From positions 1 through 64,000 of the forward strand of contig LWCA01000056.1 of the NCBI GenBank assembly GCA_001642005.1: DNA of 64,000 nucleotides. The letters are read 5' to 3'. A program made the position numbers and the translations under genes. Shown here piece after piece: positions 11,801 to 22,159 of the stretch. This stretch comes from Intoshia linei (lineage: Eukaryota; Orthonectida; Rhopaluridae). Under the pieces are notes generated by a model. That model had not been told where the DNA came from and did not search any database. It saw only the letters and a list, made by a program, of their open reading frames with translations. Every line of letters begins with the position of its first letter. Position 1 is the stretch's first letter.

Positions 11801-13237
11801 CGTCTTTCATATAACATCATAGTTTGATGAAATTGTTCACCCTTTTCGTCTGACCACATACCGCAGTTTAGCGCAAAGAAATCTAAATGAAATTCTAGGT
11901 AATGCATTTTTATGGTATAAAGGCAGTTCATTTCTTGGTATTTTATCAATAACTCATCGATTAAATCCTTGTAATTTTCAGATCGATTGTTTCCAAGAAA
12001 AAATGAGATTACATTTTCCAAAGCATTAAACGCATCTTTTTATTCAGGTTTAAGGGTAGATTAAAAATGTACATATTTTAATAATTTTCTAATTTGTGGG
12101 CCATTTAGTATACCAGCCATTAATTTAGCGTCACTGAGATTAGGAAAAATTTATGATGGCCGCAGTAAGTTTGTAGTATACGTGTTGGACAGTATAATTC
12201 TTGTTTAAATCTTGTTTAAATATCATGAGAATGCAATTATAAAATTAACTCATCGCTTTAATTAATTGAAAGATGTAATAAAAACTTTATTTGACATGTT
12301 ACTGTTTTTTTGTGAGTAAAAATTTAATAGAATAGTAGAATTACTAATTAAAATATCACATGTTTTCGATCTTCAATTATAAAAATATGTATATCGTCAG
12401 AATCACAAAAATTAGCTGATTATTTTAATATATGTTACATTCAGTTTCTTTTTGCAATGTTGGACAGTGTTATTAGACTAATATGATGCGATTATTATGA
12501 TATTAAAGTCAGTTCTTTTCGAAGGGGTTACGAATAATGATAGATTATCTATTTTATATAATTTCAATCCGAACCAAGCATACTGTTGGCTGTTGAAAAC
12601 CCTAAATATTAAATTTAAGACCAATGAAATAGAAACAATGAATTCTTGTAATTCGGGTGAAAATTGATTTAAATTTTTATTGTTCCGAGAATTAAAATAA
12701 ATATTCAACGGCAAGCCTAAAAAATCTAAGAAAATTGTCTAAGTTTAAAATTTATTCGTTATACAATTCAGTAAAATCAGTTATATTGCACATCAGTTCA
12801 TAATGATGAAACACCACTTTAATTTCGACAGATTATTTAAATAATACATACAATTTAAACAAAAAAATTACATTTCATTGCATATGAACTATCAGTAGCA
12901 ATAATCAATTTTTTTTGATCCAAACAAAGTGCAATGTTAATTGACCTTAGGCAAGCCTAATGTACATTAAATTAATTAATGATCAATATAGTATTGTTAG
13001 GGTTGAATTAGACCTCAGAAAGGTCTAATAATATTACGTTCAATTCGGCATCATTGCATGTGCAATTTTTACTATTTAATTTTTCGGAAACATTGCTAAT
13101 TATCAAGTATAAAAATGTGTATAATAAGATTTACTATTGATTATCATGACCCCAATATACACCAACGGCTGATTTAGTTTCATTTGTGCCATTACCTGAA
13201 CATGATCCATCTGTAAAGCAAATCAATACATTTGAAT
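8838..13237 (-). CDS. RNASEH1: Ribonuclease H1, catalytic domain (5' exon not found)
   Basis: Exons on the minus strand: 13135-13237, 13014-13095, 12872-12956, 8956-9080, 8838-8915 (stop 8838-8840); phases agree throughout. It encodes at least 156 residues of RNase HI, which cuts the RNA strand of RNA:DNA hybrids. Visible motifs are FTDGSCSGNG (first Asp), NDAELN (Glu), IATDSSYAM (Asp), WIKNNWKTS and KVKGHS (active-site His). The last carboxylate, expected in the NEEADRLA-type motif, is His here (codon 8868-8870). The first recognised exon starts at a splice acceptor, so the start codon and any hybrid-binding domain lie further 5' and were not identified. The 3.8-kb third intron contains a Tc1-like and a CACTA-like element. 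The last intron is only 40 nt. Confidence 0.88.
9094..10529 (+). mobile_element. Tc1-like transposon, decayed, in RNase H1 intron
   Basis: A 1436-bp element with inverted ends TACTCCCTCGCAAAAATTTT / AATTGCTGCGAGGGAGTA, flanked by TA dinucleotides (9092-9093, 10530-10531). Transposase remnants are on the plus strand in several frames: FSDECRF (first catalytic Asp), FQQDNARPH (second Asp) and WPPYSPDNPN, where the residue expected to be the third acidic one after NP is not acidic. Frameshifts and stops show it is inactive. It is inserted only 12 bp from the acceptor of the RNase H1 exon at 8956-9080. Confidence 0.9.
10973..11636 (+). mobile_element. Non-autonomous hAT nested in the CACTA-like element
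   Basis: A 664-bp insert with left end TTAGGCATTCTCAACCC and right end GTTGAGAATGGCT, flanked by a perfect GATGTAAG duplication (10965-10972, 11637-11644). Internal sequence near 11190-11440 is repeated in inverted orientation in katanin intron 2 (about 24640-24960). Confidence 0.85.
11743..12054 (-). pseudogene. Relic of widespread 'HLDFF..SDE.GE.FHQ' invertebrate protein
   Basis: The longest open part (11743-12021) encodes 92 aa. In-frame similarity continues upstream to an in-frame stop near 12050. The motif order FFLGN, ENY.DLIDELL, Y...NC, HLDFF, N.G, SDE.GEQFHQ and E.R.GR matches a protein family I recall from many arthropods and Hydra, annotated there only as uncharacterised. Lying inside an element with terminal inverted repeats, it looks transposon-encoded. 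Its role in transposition is not known to me. Confidence 0.65.
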
Positions 13238-13325
13238 CTACAGTTTAATTCAATATAATAGTATATATAGATGTTTTCAACTGGTGACACATTCAGTGGT
13301 CAGGTTTTAGTAGACTAGTCTACGT

Positions 13326-14818
13326 CAGTGTTTCAGAACCGTGGGGCCTACGACTTTTTGGTGGGGCCTGGAAAATATTTCATCCAATAATTATAATCAC
13401 TTGTTTTGGTTAAATCAATCCAGTTACAGGATTACCAATACACAATAATAATAATGTAAATCATTTTAAAATAATAATAGATGATTTTAATATACGTTTT
13501 AAAGATATCAAACTTATGGATTTTCGATTGTGGTTGACACTAGTGTTTCAATTTTACCAACTTTTTCATTACCGGTAATTACTTTTATAAGAATAGCTTA
13601 AATCATCTTCAAATATAATAAGGTATAATGAATAATTTAATTACTTTTACGATGAAAAATTCATTAAGAATAGATAAAAACAATTTCACATACAATTTTT
13701 CATCAATAGATCAGAATCAAAAATAAACATTGATGTGACGTCAAAAAATGGTTTCGAATCGTCGAAATAATAAACATTTTTTATTTTTTCACCTTGAAAT
13801 TAAAAATCCAAAGAATTCAATATACTTGAATATTAAAAATAAAAATATAATAAAAGATTTATTTATTCAGTCTCAATAGGATTCAAATTATTAGGAAACA
13901 ATCTTTATTTACATCTAATTATTACTTTCAAAGAGTGGAGAACGACTTAATTAGCGGTTATTAAAAATTTATATATGTAAATTGATATAATTATTTGCAA
14001 TATTAACTCTACATCAATATCTCAAAAACGTTATTACACAATACACGTTTTATTATAATTATAAAAAAAATTTTTAATTAACGGTAACCAAAAATAATTA
14101 CTGGTAAATCTCGAAAAAATAATTACCGGTAATAATTTACCGATATTGAAACACTAGTTAACCTTTTACGGTGGAGTTATTAATTGTAAATATCAAATAC
14201 CAAGAAAAACTAATAACACCAATAATTCTATAAGTATACATGATAAATACTTACAAACTGTATTTGGCATCAACGAAATTATGATGTGGCATACCGAAGA
14301 AATTTTAAAAATATCTCATTTTACTATGATGGTTTTTTTGCCATTTTTATCTTCTTATTTAGCAGAATGCTGGTTTAGTGCTGTTTTAGACTTACAAAAC
14401 TGTTTGTACTAATAAAAAAGAGAAATAGACTCCAAATTTCAAAACGAGGAGATCTACGTTTAAAGCTTACAACATTAGTGTCTAATATTAAAAAAATCTT
14501 TAAGAACCTTCAGATCAATCATGTAATATACTCTAAATAATAAATAGATTGTAATGTTTTTATCATTATTTTATTATAATTCGCTCAAATTTCGACAATA
14601 ATAGTTTGCCATTTATAATATTTTAACATTTATAAGGTATTAGAAAATTATAGTTTTTAATAGAAAGTAATCTTAGAATAAATAATAATTTTTTGTAAGT
14701 GAACTGTTGTATCAGCCACAAAAAATTTGACCGTTAAGGCAAATTGTTTTTCAGTGAGGCCTGGGACTTTTTTAAGAGTGAAAGTGTGGCCTAGCATAAA
14801 AAAAGTTGGAAAAAACTG
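13326..14818 (+). mobile_element. hAT element with decayed transposase C-terminus
   Basis: A 1493-bp element starting CAGTGTTTCAGAACCGTGGG and ending AGTTGGAAAAAACTG, with duplication GTCTACGT / GTCTACAT (13318-13325, 14819-14826). Around 14330-14520 the plus strand still spells the hAT C-terminal dimerisation region in two frames (SSYLAECWFSAV, then SKRGDLRLKL). It is frameshifted and dead. Confidence 0.8.
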
Positions 14819-14826
14819 GTCTACAT

Positions 14827-15106
14827 TAAGGGTCGTTAACCTTTTACATCTCATGGACCACTTTTTATATCAATAAATTATATTGGCCGTTTTTCAAAAT
14901 TTACACATGATACATTTAAATTTTAACTGAACAGAAACGATTCTAGTATATTCAACAAAATAAAATGCAGAGCGATCTGAAAATTCAGTATTGAAGTGAA
15001 AAAAGTTAAAAGTTGAGAAATAAATAATTTACATATTTACTCAAAGGACGACCAAAATTATTCTGTGAGCCGCTTTTGCCCGCGGGCTACTGGTTACCGA
15101 CACCTG
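14827..15106 (+). mobile_element. Short hAT MITE abutting the previous element
   Basis: A 280-bp element ending GGTTACCGACACCTG, flanked by perfect GTCTACAT copies (14819-14826, 15107-15114). It is the same family as 62837-63071, sharing the strings ACACATGATA, AGTATATTCAACAAAATAAA and AATTATTCTGTGAGCC. Its left duplication is also the right duplication of the element at 13326-14818. Confidence 0.85.
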
Positions 15107-15792
15107 GTCTACATAAAACGATCTATTTGTAGTTATATAAATTCACAGGAAAAAACTTTTATTATTTTTTAGTTAAATTGAAAACCTAATAATTCATTAA
15201 ATTAGATACTAGTTTGAAAATAATGTAAATATATTTTTATACCGTTTACCAGCCAGTTGTGTTCATTTTTACATTTAATTCCATATATTTTATAATTTTG
15301 AATACACCCTAAAATGAAAATATTATTTCACTATATAAAAATTAGTATTCTTTAATTTTTTACCAGATACATTGTACTTCATAGTTAGTGACTAACTGTT
15401 AGTCATGTATATCAGAATAGTAAATTATGTTTTCGTGTAAAAAATACACAGTTGAAATTTTTTTAACACAATTGAAAAAATGTTAATTTCCACATTACAT
15501 AATGTCAAAAATCATAAAAGAAATAGGCGTCATGATGAAACGAGTTTGGCTTGTGTAACGTTAAAATCAACAAATTACGTTCCTCCCATTGAAAAAACTG
15601 TAGCGTAATTGCTTAAATCTAATTAAATGTAAAAACTAATTTTTTTAACTCATTTTCTCTCACCAAATATGTCTTCATCTCAGTTTGATTGCAAATAGGA
15701 GAAAATATTTTTTTACTAACAACATACTAGAAATTAATTTCTGAAAATAATATTAAAATTAACACACCTAGTTTGAGTTGGCTGTTATCACT

Positions 15793-15823
15793 GATGTATA
15801 TTATACAATGTATAATATACATC
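15793..15823. repeat. Perfect 31-bp palindrome
   Basis: Two 15-bp arms (GATGTATATTATACA and its exact reverse complement) around a single base. No known element was recognised at this position. Confidence 0.7.
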
Positions 15824-17019
15824 ATTTACTTACATATAAATGAAAGTCCGTATATAACTGTTTAATTAAAAAATTAAATCATATACAATGTAATATAAAA
15901 AACTCAATTTCTATTACAGTTTCTTAGTGATTCCCAAATTTTATTCTTAGAAATTGGGGCCTTTATGGTCAAAATACAAAACTACCATTTTTTAAAAATG
16001 ATAATTTTATAGTCCTAGAAATTAAAAAAAGATAAATTCTGGGACAGCTATTAAAATCATTTAGACTATCGTAAATCTCACATCACAAAATTACATCTTT
16101 ATGGTAAAAACCCAAAATTACCTTTTTTTGAAAATGAAACGAGTACTAGAATTTTAATAAAACATATTTTTAGAATGTTTTTAAAATCATGAGCATTATC
16201 ATAAAGCATAACCTCAACAACTTACCTCTTCACGACCAAAACCCAAGCTTACACTTTTTTTAAAAAGTAAAGTCTTGAAAAACCTTGATCGTCGTTTAAA
16301 AAAAACACATCCATCACCAAACTATTGGCAAATTAATATATATTATTAGCTATATTTAATTAAAAGATACCGCATAAAATTTTTGAGTATCTTTGAAAAA
16401 CAGGTTTAACATAATTAATCATTTCAAATTTCTATATAATCCAAGTTTCACGTGATTTAGATATCGCAAATGTTTGATTAAATTTATCAATCTAAATGTT
16501 AATTATAAAATGAAAATCATTAGAACCGAAAAAAATAAATAGATAAATAATCCACTTTTAAACTTGGATCAAAAACAGTTTTCAAAATGCAGTATGTATC
16601 CTTAAATTATTATTAAAAGCCCATCACTAAGACATTCGTCATCACATTTTTCAGTGTTACTCTTGCAGTTTGTCAGAGCAGTGGTTCTCAATATGGCAGA
16701 AAATCCCTCTAAGGGGGAGATTCAAAATTCAGAAACTAACATATTAAAAAGTAAATTATCATTCAAGCGGTAATTGTCAACTAAAAAGGTAGAATTTAAG
16801 TTATTTTAGTTGATTTAAACTTGATAAAACAATGTATTATTTCACAGTACACCATAATAAATTTAAAAAACCTTAAAAAGCGTGATAAAACATTATACAC
16901 ATAAGGCTACATCAATTCAAAAAATGAAAAAATATTAAAAATATCTTTATTAAAAATTGCACAAATTTAAACAAAATTTTATCCTAAAATGTTATAAAAT
17001 ATAAATTAAATTGACAAAA

Positions 17020-20000
17020 ATGCAATATGAAATTTCAGATTCCAATTTAAAACAAATTTATCAGAACAACAATGTTAACAATGTATTAATTTCGAAAAAT
17101 CATGATAAATTCGTAAAAATTGATTGCATTATGGGTAAATTTATCATTGTTTGTAAATTTTGTCAAATTTAATTTCTAAAATGTATTAACCTAATCTAAA
17201 ATTTTTAATTAACCGTCTAAATTTTAGGAATAGACGAAGCAGGACGTGGACCTGTTTTAGGTAAAAAATAAAAATACAATGTACAATATTGAATTTTTCA
17301 TAGGACCCATGGTTTATGGGGCTGCATTTTGTGAAATTAAAGATAATGTTACAAAATATGGATTCGTTGGTACATTCTTAATTACTTTTGTATTATCAAA
17401 GGTTTTATTTTAAAGTTCTTTATTATTATTATTTTAATTTAAAAATTCAATTACATCTTGTAAAGCAAATCCTAACTTATATAATATGCGACGCGATTTT
17501 TGTTTGTGTGTCTGTGTGTCCTATTTTATTGAAATAACTAGTATTCTTAGAATTTTTTAAAGACCACATTTCAATTAGTTTTTTCCGAAACGTATAATAA
17601 GATAAATTTCAACCTCCCAATTTCACATCTTAAGGGTCAAAAACCCTGTTGTCCCTCTTTTTGAAAATTAAACGAATTGAAGAATTTAAAAATATATATA
17701 CGTTGATGCGGATTTCTAAATCATAAACATTATCATAAATTTAAATTTAACCTTCATGGCCAAAACCCCAAATTTCCTTTTCAACAATATTACCCTCAAC
17801 AATATCATTAGTAAAAAGTAGCCTGAAGAAATTTAATATTGAAATATTGTTTCTGTCAAATATAGTATTTTGTGATGGATTAAATTTAGTAAATTGTTCA
17901 TTCGTGGATTCAAGTTTGCTTTCATAACAATAATAATTCAATAAAAAAAAAAATAAAATTCAATAATATACGTTTTCATAGTTTTTAGCTGTGAAAAAAT
18001 ATATGTACTGAGTGCACTCAACTCAATACAAATAAATAAAAATGTAGTAAATTTAAAGTGTCACTTTTATTGCATTATCTTTTATTGTTATTTTATGACT
18101 ATAAATTAATTTATTTAGCCGATCGTGTAAGACAAATTTCATTCATAATTATGGGTCAAAAATGACCCCGTGCGAGTAGTGAAGGGTTAAGTTAAATTTT
18201 CAACATAAATTTATTTTTTTGGTATAATAAAAGAGTGCTCTCGGCAGAGCTAGGTGCTGTTTGTATGTAGTACAAAACTGCCAAGCTAGTTAATTATAAT
18301 TGTTGAAATACATTTGTACATTTGAATAAAAATGTATACGTTTATTAAATTTTTCAAATTGAATGATAATTTGGTATCTATATTTACCGTTTCAAAAAGT
18401 TATGTTGTAAAAAATGTAAATTAAATGTAAATAATGTACAAATTGTACAAATGTTGATTCAAGTTGATAAAATTAAATTAATTTTTGTTGTAACATCACA
18501 TAATATATTTATATTAATTAATTAAATATTTTAATTTTACATTATACTTGTATAAGACGGAAAATGTCACAAAATTTCCAGTAGGATCTGGTAGCGTTGA
18601 TCTGTAACTCAAGCGAGTACTGTTTGTTTGCAAAACTCGTAGTGATGTATAGCTTTGTCTCAATGCGTTATTTCGGATGTCCTAGCTGGGCCAGACATCA
18701 ACATGTGTCAATTATGGTAGCATAATTAGTACAGGTTGTATAATGAGGAGCGTTCGGCTGAGGAGCGAAAGCTAGCAGGTCAAAGCCCCCGTGTCTGGTG
18801 GCAGCGGGATAGCATCTGATAGTGTTGGGCTTGGTTGTATTCACCTTGTGGCCATACCAAACAAACTTTTTGTTAAATTTTTCTTTATATTTTGATGTTT
18901 TTTTTTGTATTTCTTATTTTAATTACATTTTAAAATTTTTTTATGGAAAGGACACCCGTCAGATTCATAAATTTTCATTTTTTTTTCTTCGTGATTAGTT
19001 TGTAAAATTCATTTTAGATTCAAAAACAATCAATGAATCTAAACGAAATTCAATTTTTCAATCTATAAATCAAAATTCAGACATTGGATGGATTGTAAAT
19101 GTTGTTTCGCCAAATTTTTTGTCTAATTCTCAATTATCTAGGTATTTACTGTTTTTAAAATAATATAATTTTTTCTAAAAATACGAATATAGAACAAAAT
19201 ACAATTTAAATACCATATCTCATGATTGTGCCATCAATCTGGTTACATTAGTAATTGAAAAGGGTATAAATATTGTTGAATTGTATGTTGACACAGTTGG
19301 GGATCCTGTCAAGTACGCACAGTTGTTGGAAAAAAATTTTCCGCGTATTAAAATATGTGTTTCCAAAAAGGCTGATTCCAAGTACGAAATTGTTGGTGCA
19401 GCTAGTATTTGTGCCAAGGTATCAAGTTTTTTTCAGTTTAACATTATTTGGTCATTTTGAAAGGCAAATTTTTAAGAATATTTTCGTGTAAATTAGTCTT
19501 GCATTATGAGTATTTTTGTTAGCTTTTTAGGATAGTTTTCAAGTAAAAAATGGGTATTTTAAATTAAAATAATAATTTAAAATTTTTGTTGCTAAAATAA
19601 GATTTTACATCAATTAGTGTGACTATTTTTAAAATCTTCTTTTTTATATTTCATTTACTTGTATATAGGTTATTAGAGATGCTGTTATTAAAAACTGGAA
19701 GTTTTTGGAGGATGATAATAACGACTTGTATAATAATTTTGGATCTGGATATCCTAATGGTAAATATTTCATATCATTTTTTGAAATCATTCAGGGTAGA
19801 CACAATAAGCTACAAGTTTTGTAAGTTATAAGTTATAAGTTGTAATCTTTATTTTCAGCAGATGAATTTAATTTAATGGTTGTAATAATTACCTTCAATG
19901 CAATTTAAATGACCGAAGCTCATTAAGTAAAATGTAGAGGGAATTTAATTCATTTATTTCAAATTATATTTTTTCATTTTTAAAAATAGGTTTCATTTGT

Positions 20001-21491
20001 GGTTTTGGTCGTAAAGACGCATGTTTATGAGTTTGAGTTGGAATTATTCCATAAAATATAATCATGGTGGGCTGCGATACAATGTAACGAGTCAAAACAT
20101 GAATATTGAAGTGTTAATAATGACTACATTTAATATTTGCTCTGCATAAAAAAAGTTTCTATTTATTATTTCATGCAATATTTAGTTATGAAAAAGTTTC
20201 ACTTTTTATTTTTTCAATTAACCGAAAATATAAATCAAAAAAACCAATTAATTGAAAAATATATTTTCAATTATTTCCAATACCTGCTAGTGATTAATAA
20301 TGAAAATTCTAATTCTTCTCTTGAGCAGAATCAACAAAAACTATACATAAAAGTGTTTATATTTTGTACATTTTAATTAATTAATTAATTAATAAATTAC
20401 ATAATTATACATAAGATTGGTATCATTGTGCGAATTGGTATGTAAAAATTAATTTCTAATTTTTAGGTTGTATAATAATTTTTTTATTTTTCTTACAATT
20501 TCTTAATAAAAATATTTTGTTAGGTTGTACATGACCGCAGGTCCATCTGACACGAACCACGAACTTGTCGGTTGTATTTCAGGTGATTTCAGGAATATAA
20601 GTGAATTAAGACGTTTATTCTCTGGAGCGACATTTGTTTGAGAGATGTATTGTTGAAGCGATAGAGCGACAATTCATCGATTTTACTAATTTATTATATC
20701 CTTGATTTTTTCACAAAATTTTAGTGAATTTCTTTATTCATATTTTTTTATTACTTTTATTATCTTTATTCATAATTTTGGGACCAAAATTTTGTAGGGC
20801 TTTTAGGGGAATATTTTTTTCTACAATTTTTAAAAGAATTTGAAAATAATTTTGAGACCAAAATTTTATAGGGCTTTTAAGGGAATATTTTTTTCTATCA
20901 TTTTAAAAGATTTTGAAGATAAAATTGGGATGAAAATTTTGTAGGGTTTTTAATGGAAGTTTTTTTATTGAATTTTTGAAGATCCTATAAAATTTTTAAA
21001 ATATTCCCTTCAAATCCCATAAAATTTTTAAAAATTGGGTGAAAAAAATCCCTTAAAAACTCTACAAAATGTTGGTCATTGTCATATAAAAAACCTTGAA
21101 AAAACCACAAAAATGTTGTCAAAAAATAAATATTATGATTGATTAACAAAAACGATGATTATGTCTCTAACAATATATTTCTCAAACGTATGTCGTTCAA
21201 CTGAATGTACGCCGTGGATTAAAAACGTTGATATTTTATCATGTGGTAAAGGATACGAATAATTTTTATTTTGAAAAATTTAACTTGTCAAAGACATAAC
21301 TAATTTATAACAATGCATTGCAAATTACATTATTCTACATGTAATATTCTAATATATTTTTAGATCCATTAACAAAGGCTTATTTAAAGAAAAATTTGAA
21401 TCAAACGTTTGGATTTCCTACATTAGTAAGATTCGATTGGTCTACGGCAAAAAAAATTATTGACACTTCATGTGTTGCTATTGAATGGTAG
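17020..21491 (+). CDS. RNASEH2A: Ribonuclease H2 catalytic subunit A (7 exons, 260 aa)
   Basis: Exons 17020-17134, 17228-17260, 17304-17369, 19018-19141, 19193-19418, 19669-19759, 21364-21491; frame kept throughout. It is the catalytic subunit of RNase H2, which removes RNA:DNA hybrids and single ribonucleotides from DNA. Catalytic residues are D41 and E42 in GIDEAGRGPVLGPMVYG, D146 in YVDTVG and D174 in KADSKY. DSKTINESKR, GAASICAKV and FGSGYPNDP are further RNase HII signatures, and the tail FGFPTLVRFDW is typical of eukaryotic A subunits. Length is close to the usual 250-300 aa. Intron 3 (17370-19017) carries an SRP RNA gene; intron 6 carries a MITE (20616-21207). Confidence 0.95.
17466..17690 (-). 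repeat. Dispersed repeat (TTACTTATATAATATGC family)
   Basis: One of several related copies: 17466-17690 and 22160-22385 in one orientation; 37015-37203, 48400-48575 and 52735-52900 in the other. They share an edge CCTAACTTATATAATATGC, then a TGTTTGTGTGT-type tract, a 'ttattgaaataact' block and a 'gggtcaaaaaccc' block. No coding capacity and no clear terminal inverted repeats. The layout resembles Helitron-type repeats of insects, but I cannot prove that class. Confidence 0.5.
18236..18295 (+). repeat. Conserved 50-bp repeat core (AGAGCTAGGTGCTG)
   Basis: The core AGAGCTAGGTGCTGTTTGTA, followed by TGTAGTACA and AAGCTAG, recurs near 29812-29885, 44303-44360, 54815-54890 and, inverted, near 50889-50950 and 63300-63405. 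It is unusually well preserved relative to its surroundings. It belongs to a larger dispersed family. Confidence 0.6.
18580..18871 (+). ncRNA. RN7SL: Signal recognition particle RNA (7SL)
   Basis: A GC-richer island of about 290 bp inside intron 3 of RNASEH2A, same strand. It carries the SRP RNA S-domain signature in order: ACAGGTTG..TAATGAGGAGCG (helix 6 with GGAG), a GCGAAAGC tetraloop (18765-18772), AGCAGGTCAAA (18774-18784), CCCCCGTG and GCAGCGGGATAGCATCTG (18801-18818). These match the human AGCAGGUCAAA...CAGUAGUGGGAUCGCGCCUG asymmetric loop of helix 8 that binds SRP54. The 5' part has an Alu-domain-like CTGTAACTCAAGCGAGT segment. A T5 run at 18867-18871 would end RNA polymerase III transcription, and a TATA-like TATAAGAC lies about 30 bp upstream of the presumed 5' end. 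Ends are approximate. Confidence 0.88.
20616..21207 (+). mobile_element. TIR mini-element in RNASEH2A intron 6
   Basis: A complete copy of about 590 bp with imperfect 50-60-bp inverted ends (TTCTCTGGAGCGACATTTG... / ...CTCAAACGTATGTCGTTCAA). The interior is tandem-like AT-rich sequence with repeated 'gggaatatttttttct' blocks. Other copies are 648-985 (partial) and 37412-37994. Non-coding; superfamily unknown. Confidence 0.75.
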
Positions 21492-21632
21492 TTTTAATCT
21501 ACATAATTTATTTATACGCTACAATAGGGACCGGGAGGACATTTTCCGGTTATTATCCGCTCGGTTCGTAAAAATTGTATATGATATGTATAATTTTTAT
21601 ATTATGAAAATTGAGACTTATTTACCGTAAAT

Positions 21633-22093
21633 CAGTGTTTCCCAACCTTTTAAGTGTCATGTTTTATTTTTATCCTTACGAAATTTTTGAGTTTAATGTA
21701 AACATTTTTAGTCTATCAAAAATATGCGAATTTACCAAAGTTTAGTTTTATCTTGTTCAAAAATTATCATTGCTGTAACTTTACCTGATAAATTTTACCA
21801 TTGTGTTTCAATAGTAGTTATAAGTTATAACTTTAAAGTTAAATATGATGTGGTCAATGGCCACTGATCATTATTGTAATCAAAAATGCATGTAAAAATA
21901 CCTCTAAAGATATATATAAATTTTAATAAAAATTGAAATTATCAATGAATTTGTAACAATAGAAAATCATTGATAACAATAATCAATGATTTTGTTTTCT
22001 AAAATTTTTAAAGCCCAACCAAATATTCACAAATCTCACTCAAATTTTCTAAGCCCCACCGGTGGGGCACACGCCCCACGTTGGAAATTGCTA
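21633..22093 (+). mobile_element. Non-autonomous hAT element
   Basis: A 461-bp element with left end CAGTGTTTCCCAACCTTTTA and right end CCCCACGTTGGAAATTGCTA. The flanking duplication CCGTAAAT / CCCTAAAT (21625-21632, 22094-22101) differs at one base. Non-coding. Confidence 0.78.
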
Positions 22094-22159
22094 CCCTAAA
22101 TCATTTGATATATTTATACCATTTGACAGCAAATATGTATTATTCCGATAACTGCTATA

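Larger units (their letters stand above)
10566..12469 (-). mobile_element. CACTA-like (CMC superfamily) element, decayed
   Basis: A 1904-bp element bounded by CACTGTCCAACAAAATTTCG and its inverted counterpart ending AATGTTGGACAGTG, with a 3-bp TTA duplication (10563-10565, 12470-12472). CACTR termini plus a 3-bp duplication suggest the CACTA/CMC superfamily; this assignment is inference. About 370 bp of the left end recurs at 32947-33316. It encodes the relic at 11743-12054 and is itself interrupted by a hAT element (10973-11636). Confidence 0.7.
13238..17019. other. RNase H1 / RNase H2A divergent spacer
   Basis: About 3.8 kb between the first recognised RNase H1 exon (minus) and the RNASEH2A start (plus). 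It holds two hAT elements (13326-14818, 14827-15106), a perfect 31-bp palindrome (15793-15823), a lone hAT-like end at about 16680 (CAGTGGTTCTCAATATGGC) and repeat sequence at 15900-16330. The missing 5' exon of RNase H1 should lie here, but I could not recognise it. Confidence 0.6.

Noticed and set aside
12478-12714. Minus-strand 78-codon frame with a YF..N..NLN pattern resembling part of RNase H1
   Set aside because: The true counterpart is the exon 13014-13095 (NVSEKL...NDAELN), which is in correct order and phase. The 12.5-kb frame lies inside the intron.
19220-19417. Minus-strand 65-codon frame
   Set aside because: Exact antisense of RNASEH2A exon 19193-19418.
21525-21575. GC-rich CCGG...CCGG patch just after RNASEH2A
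   Set aside because: Too short and without recognisable RNA-gene boxes; likely 3' untranslated structure.
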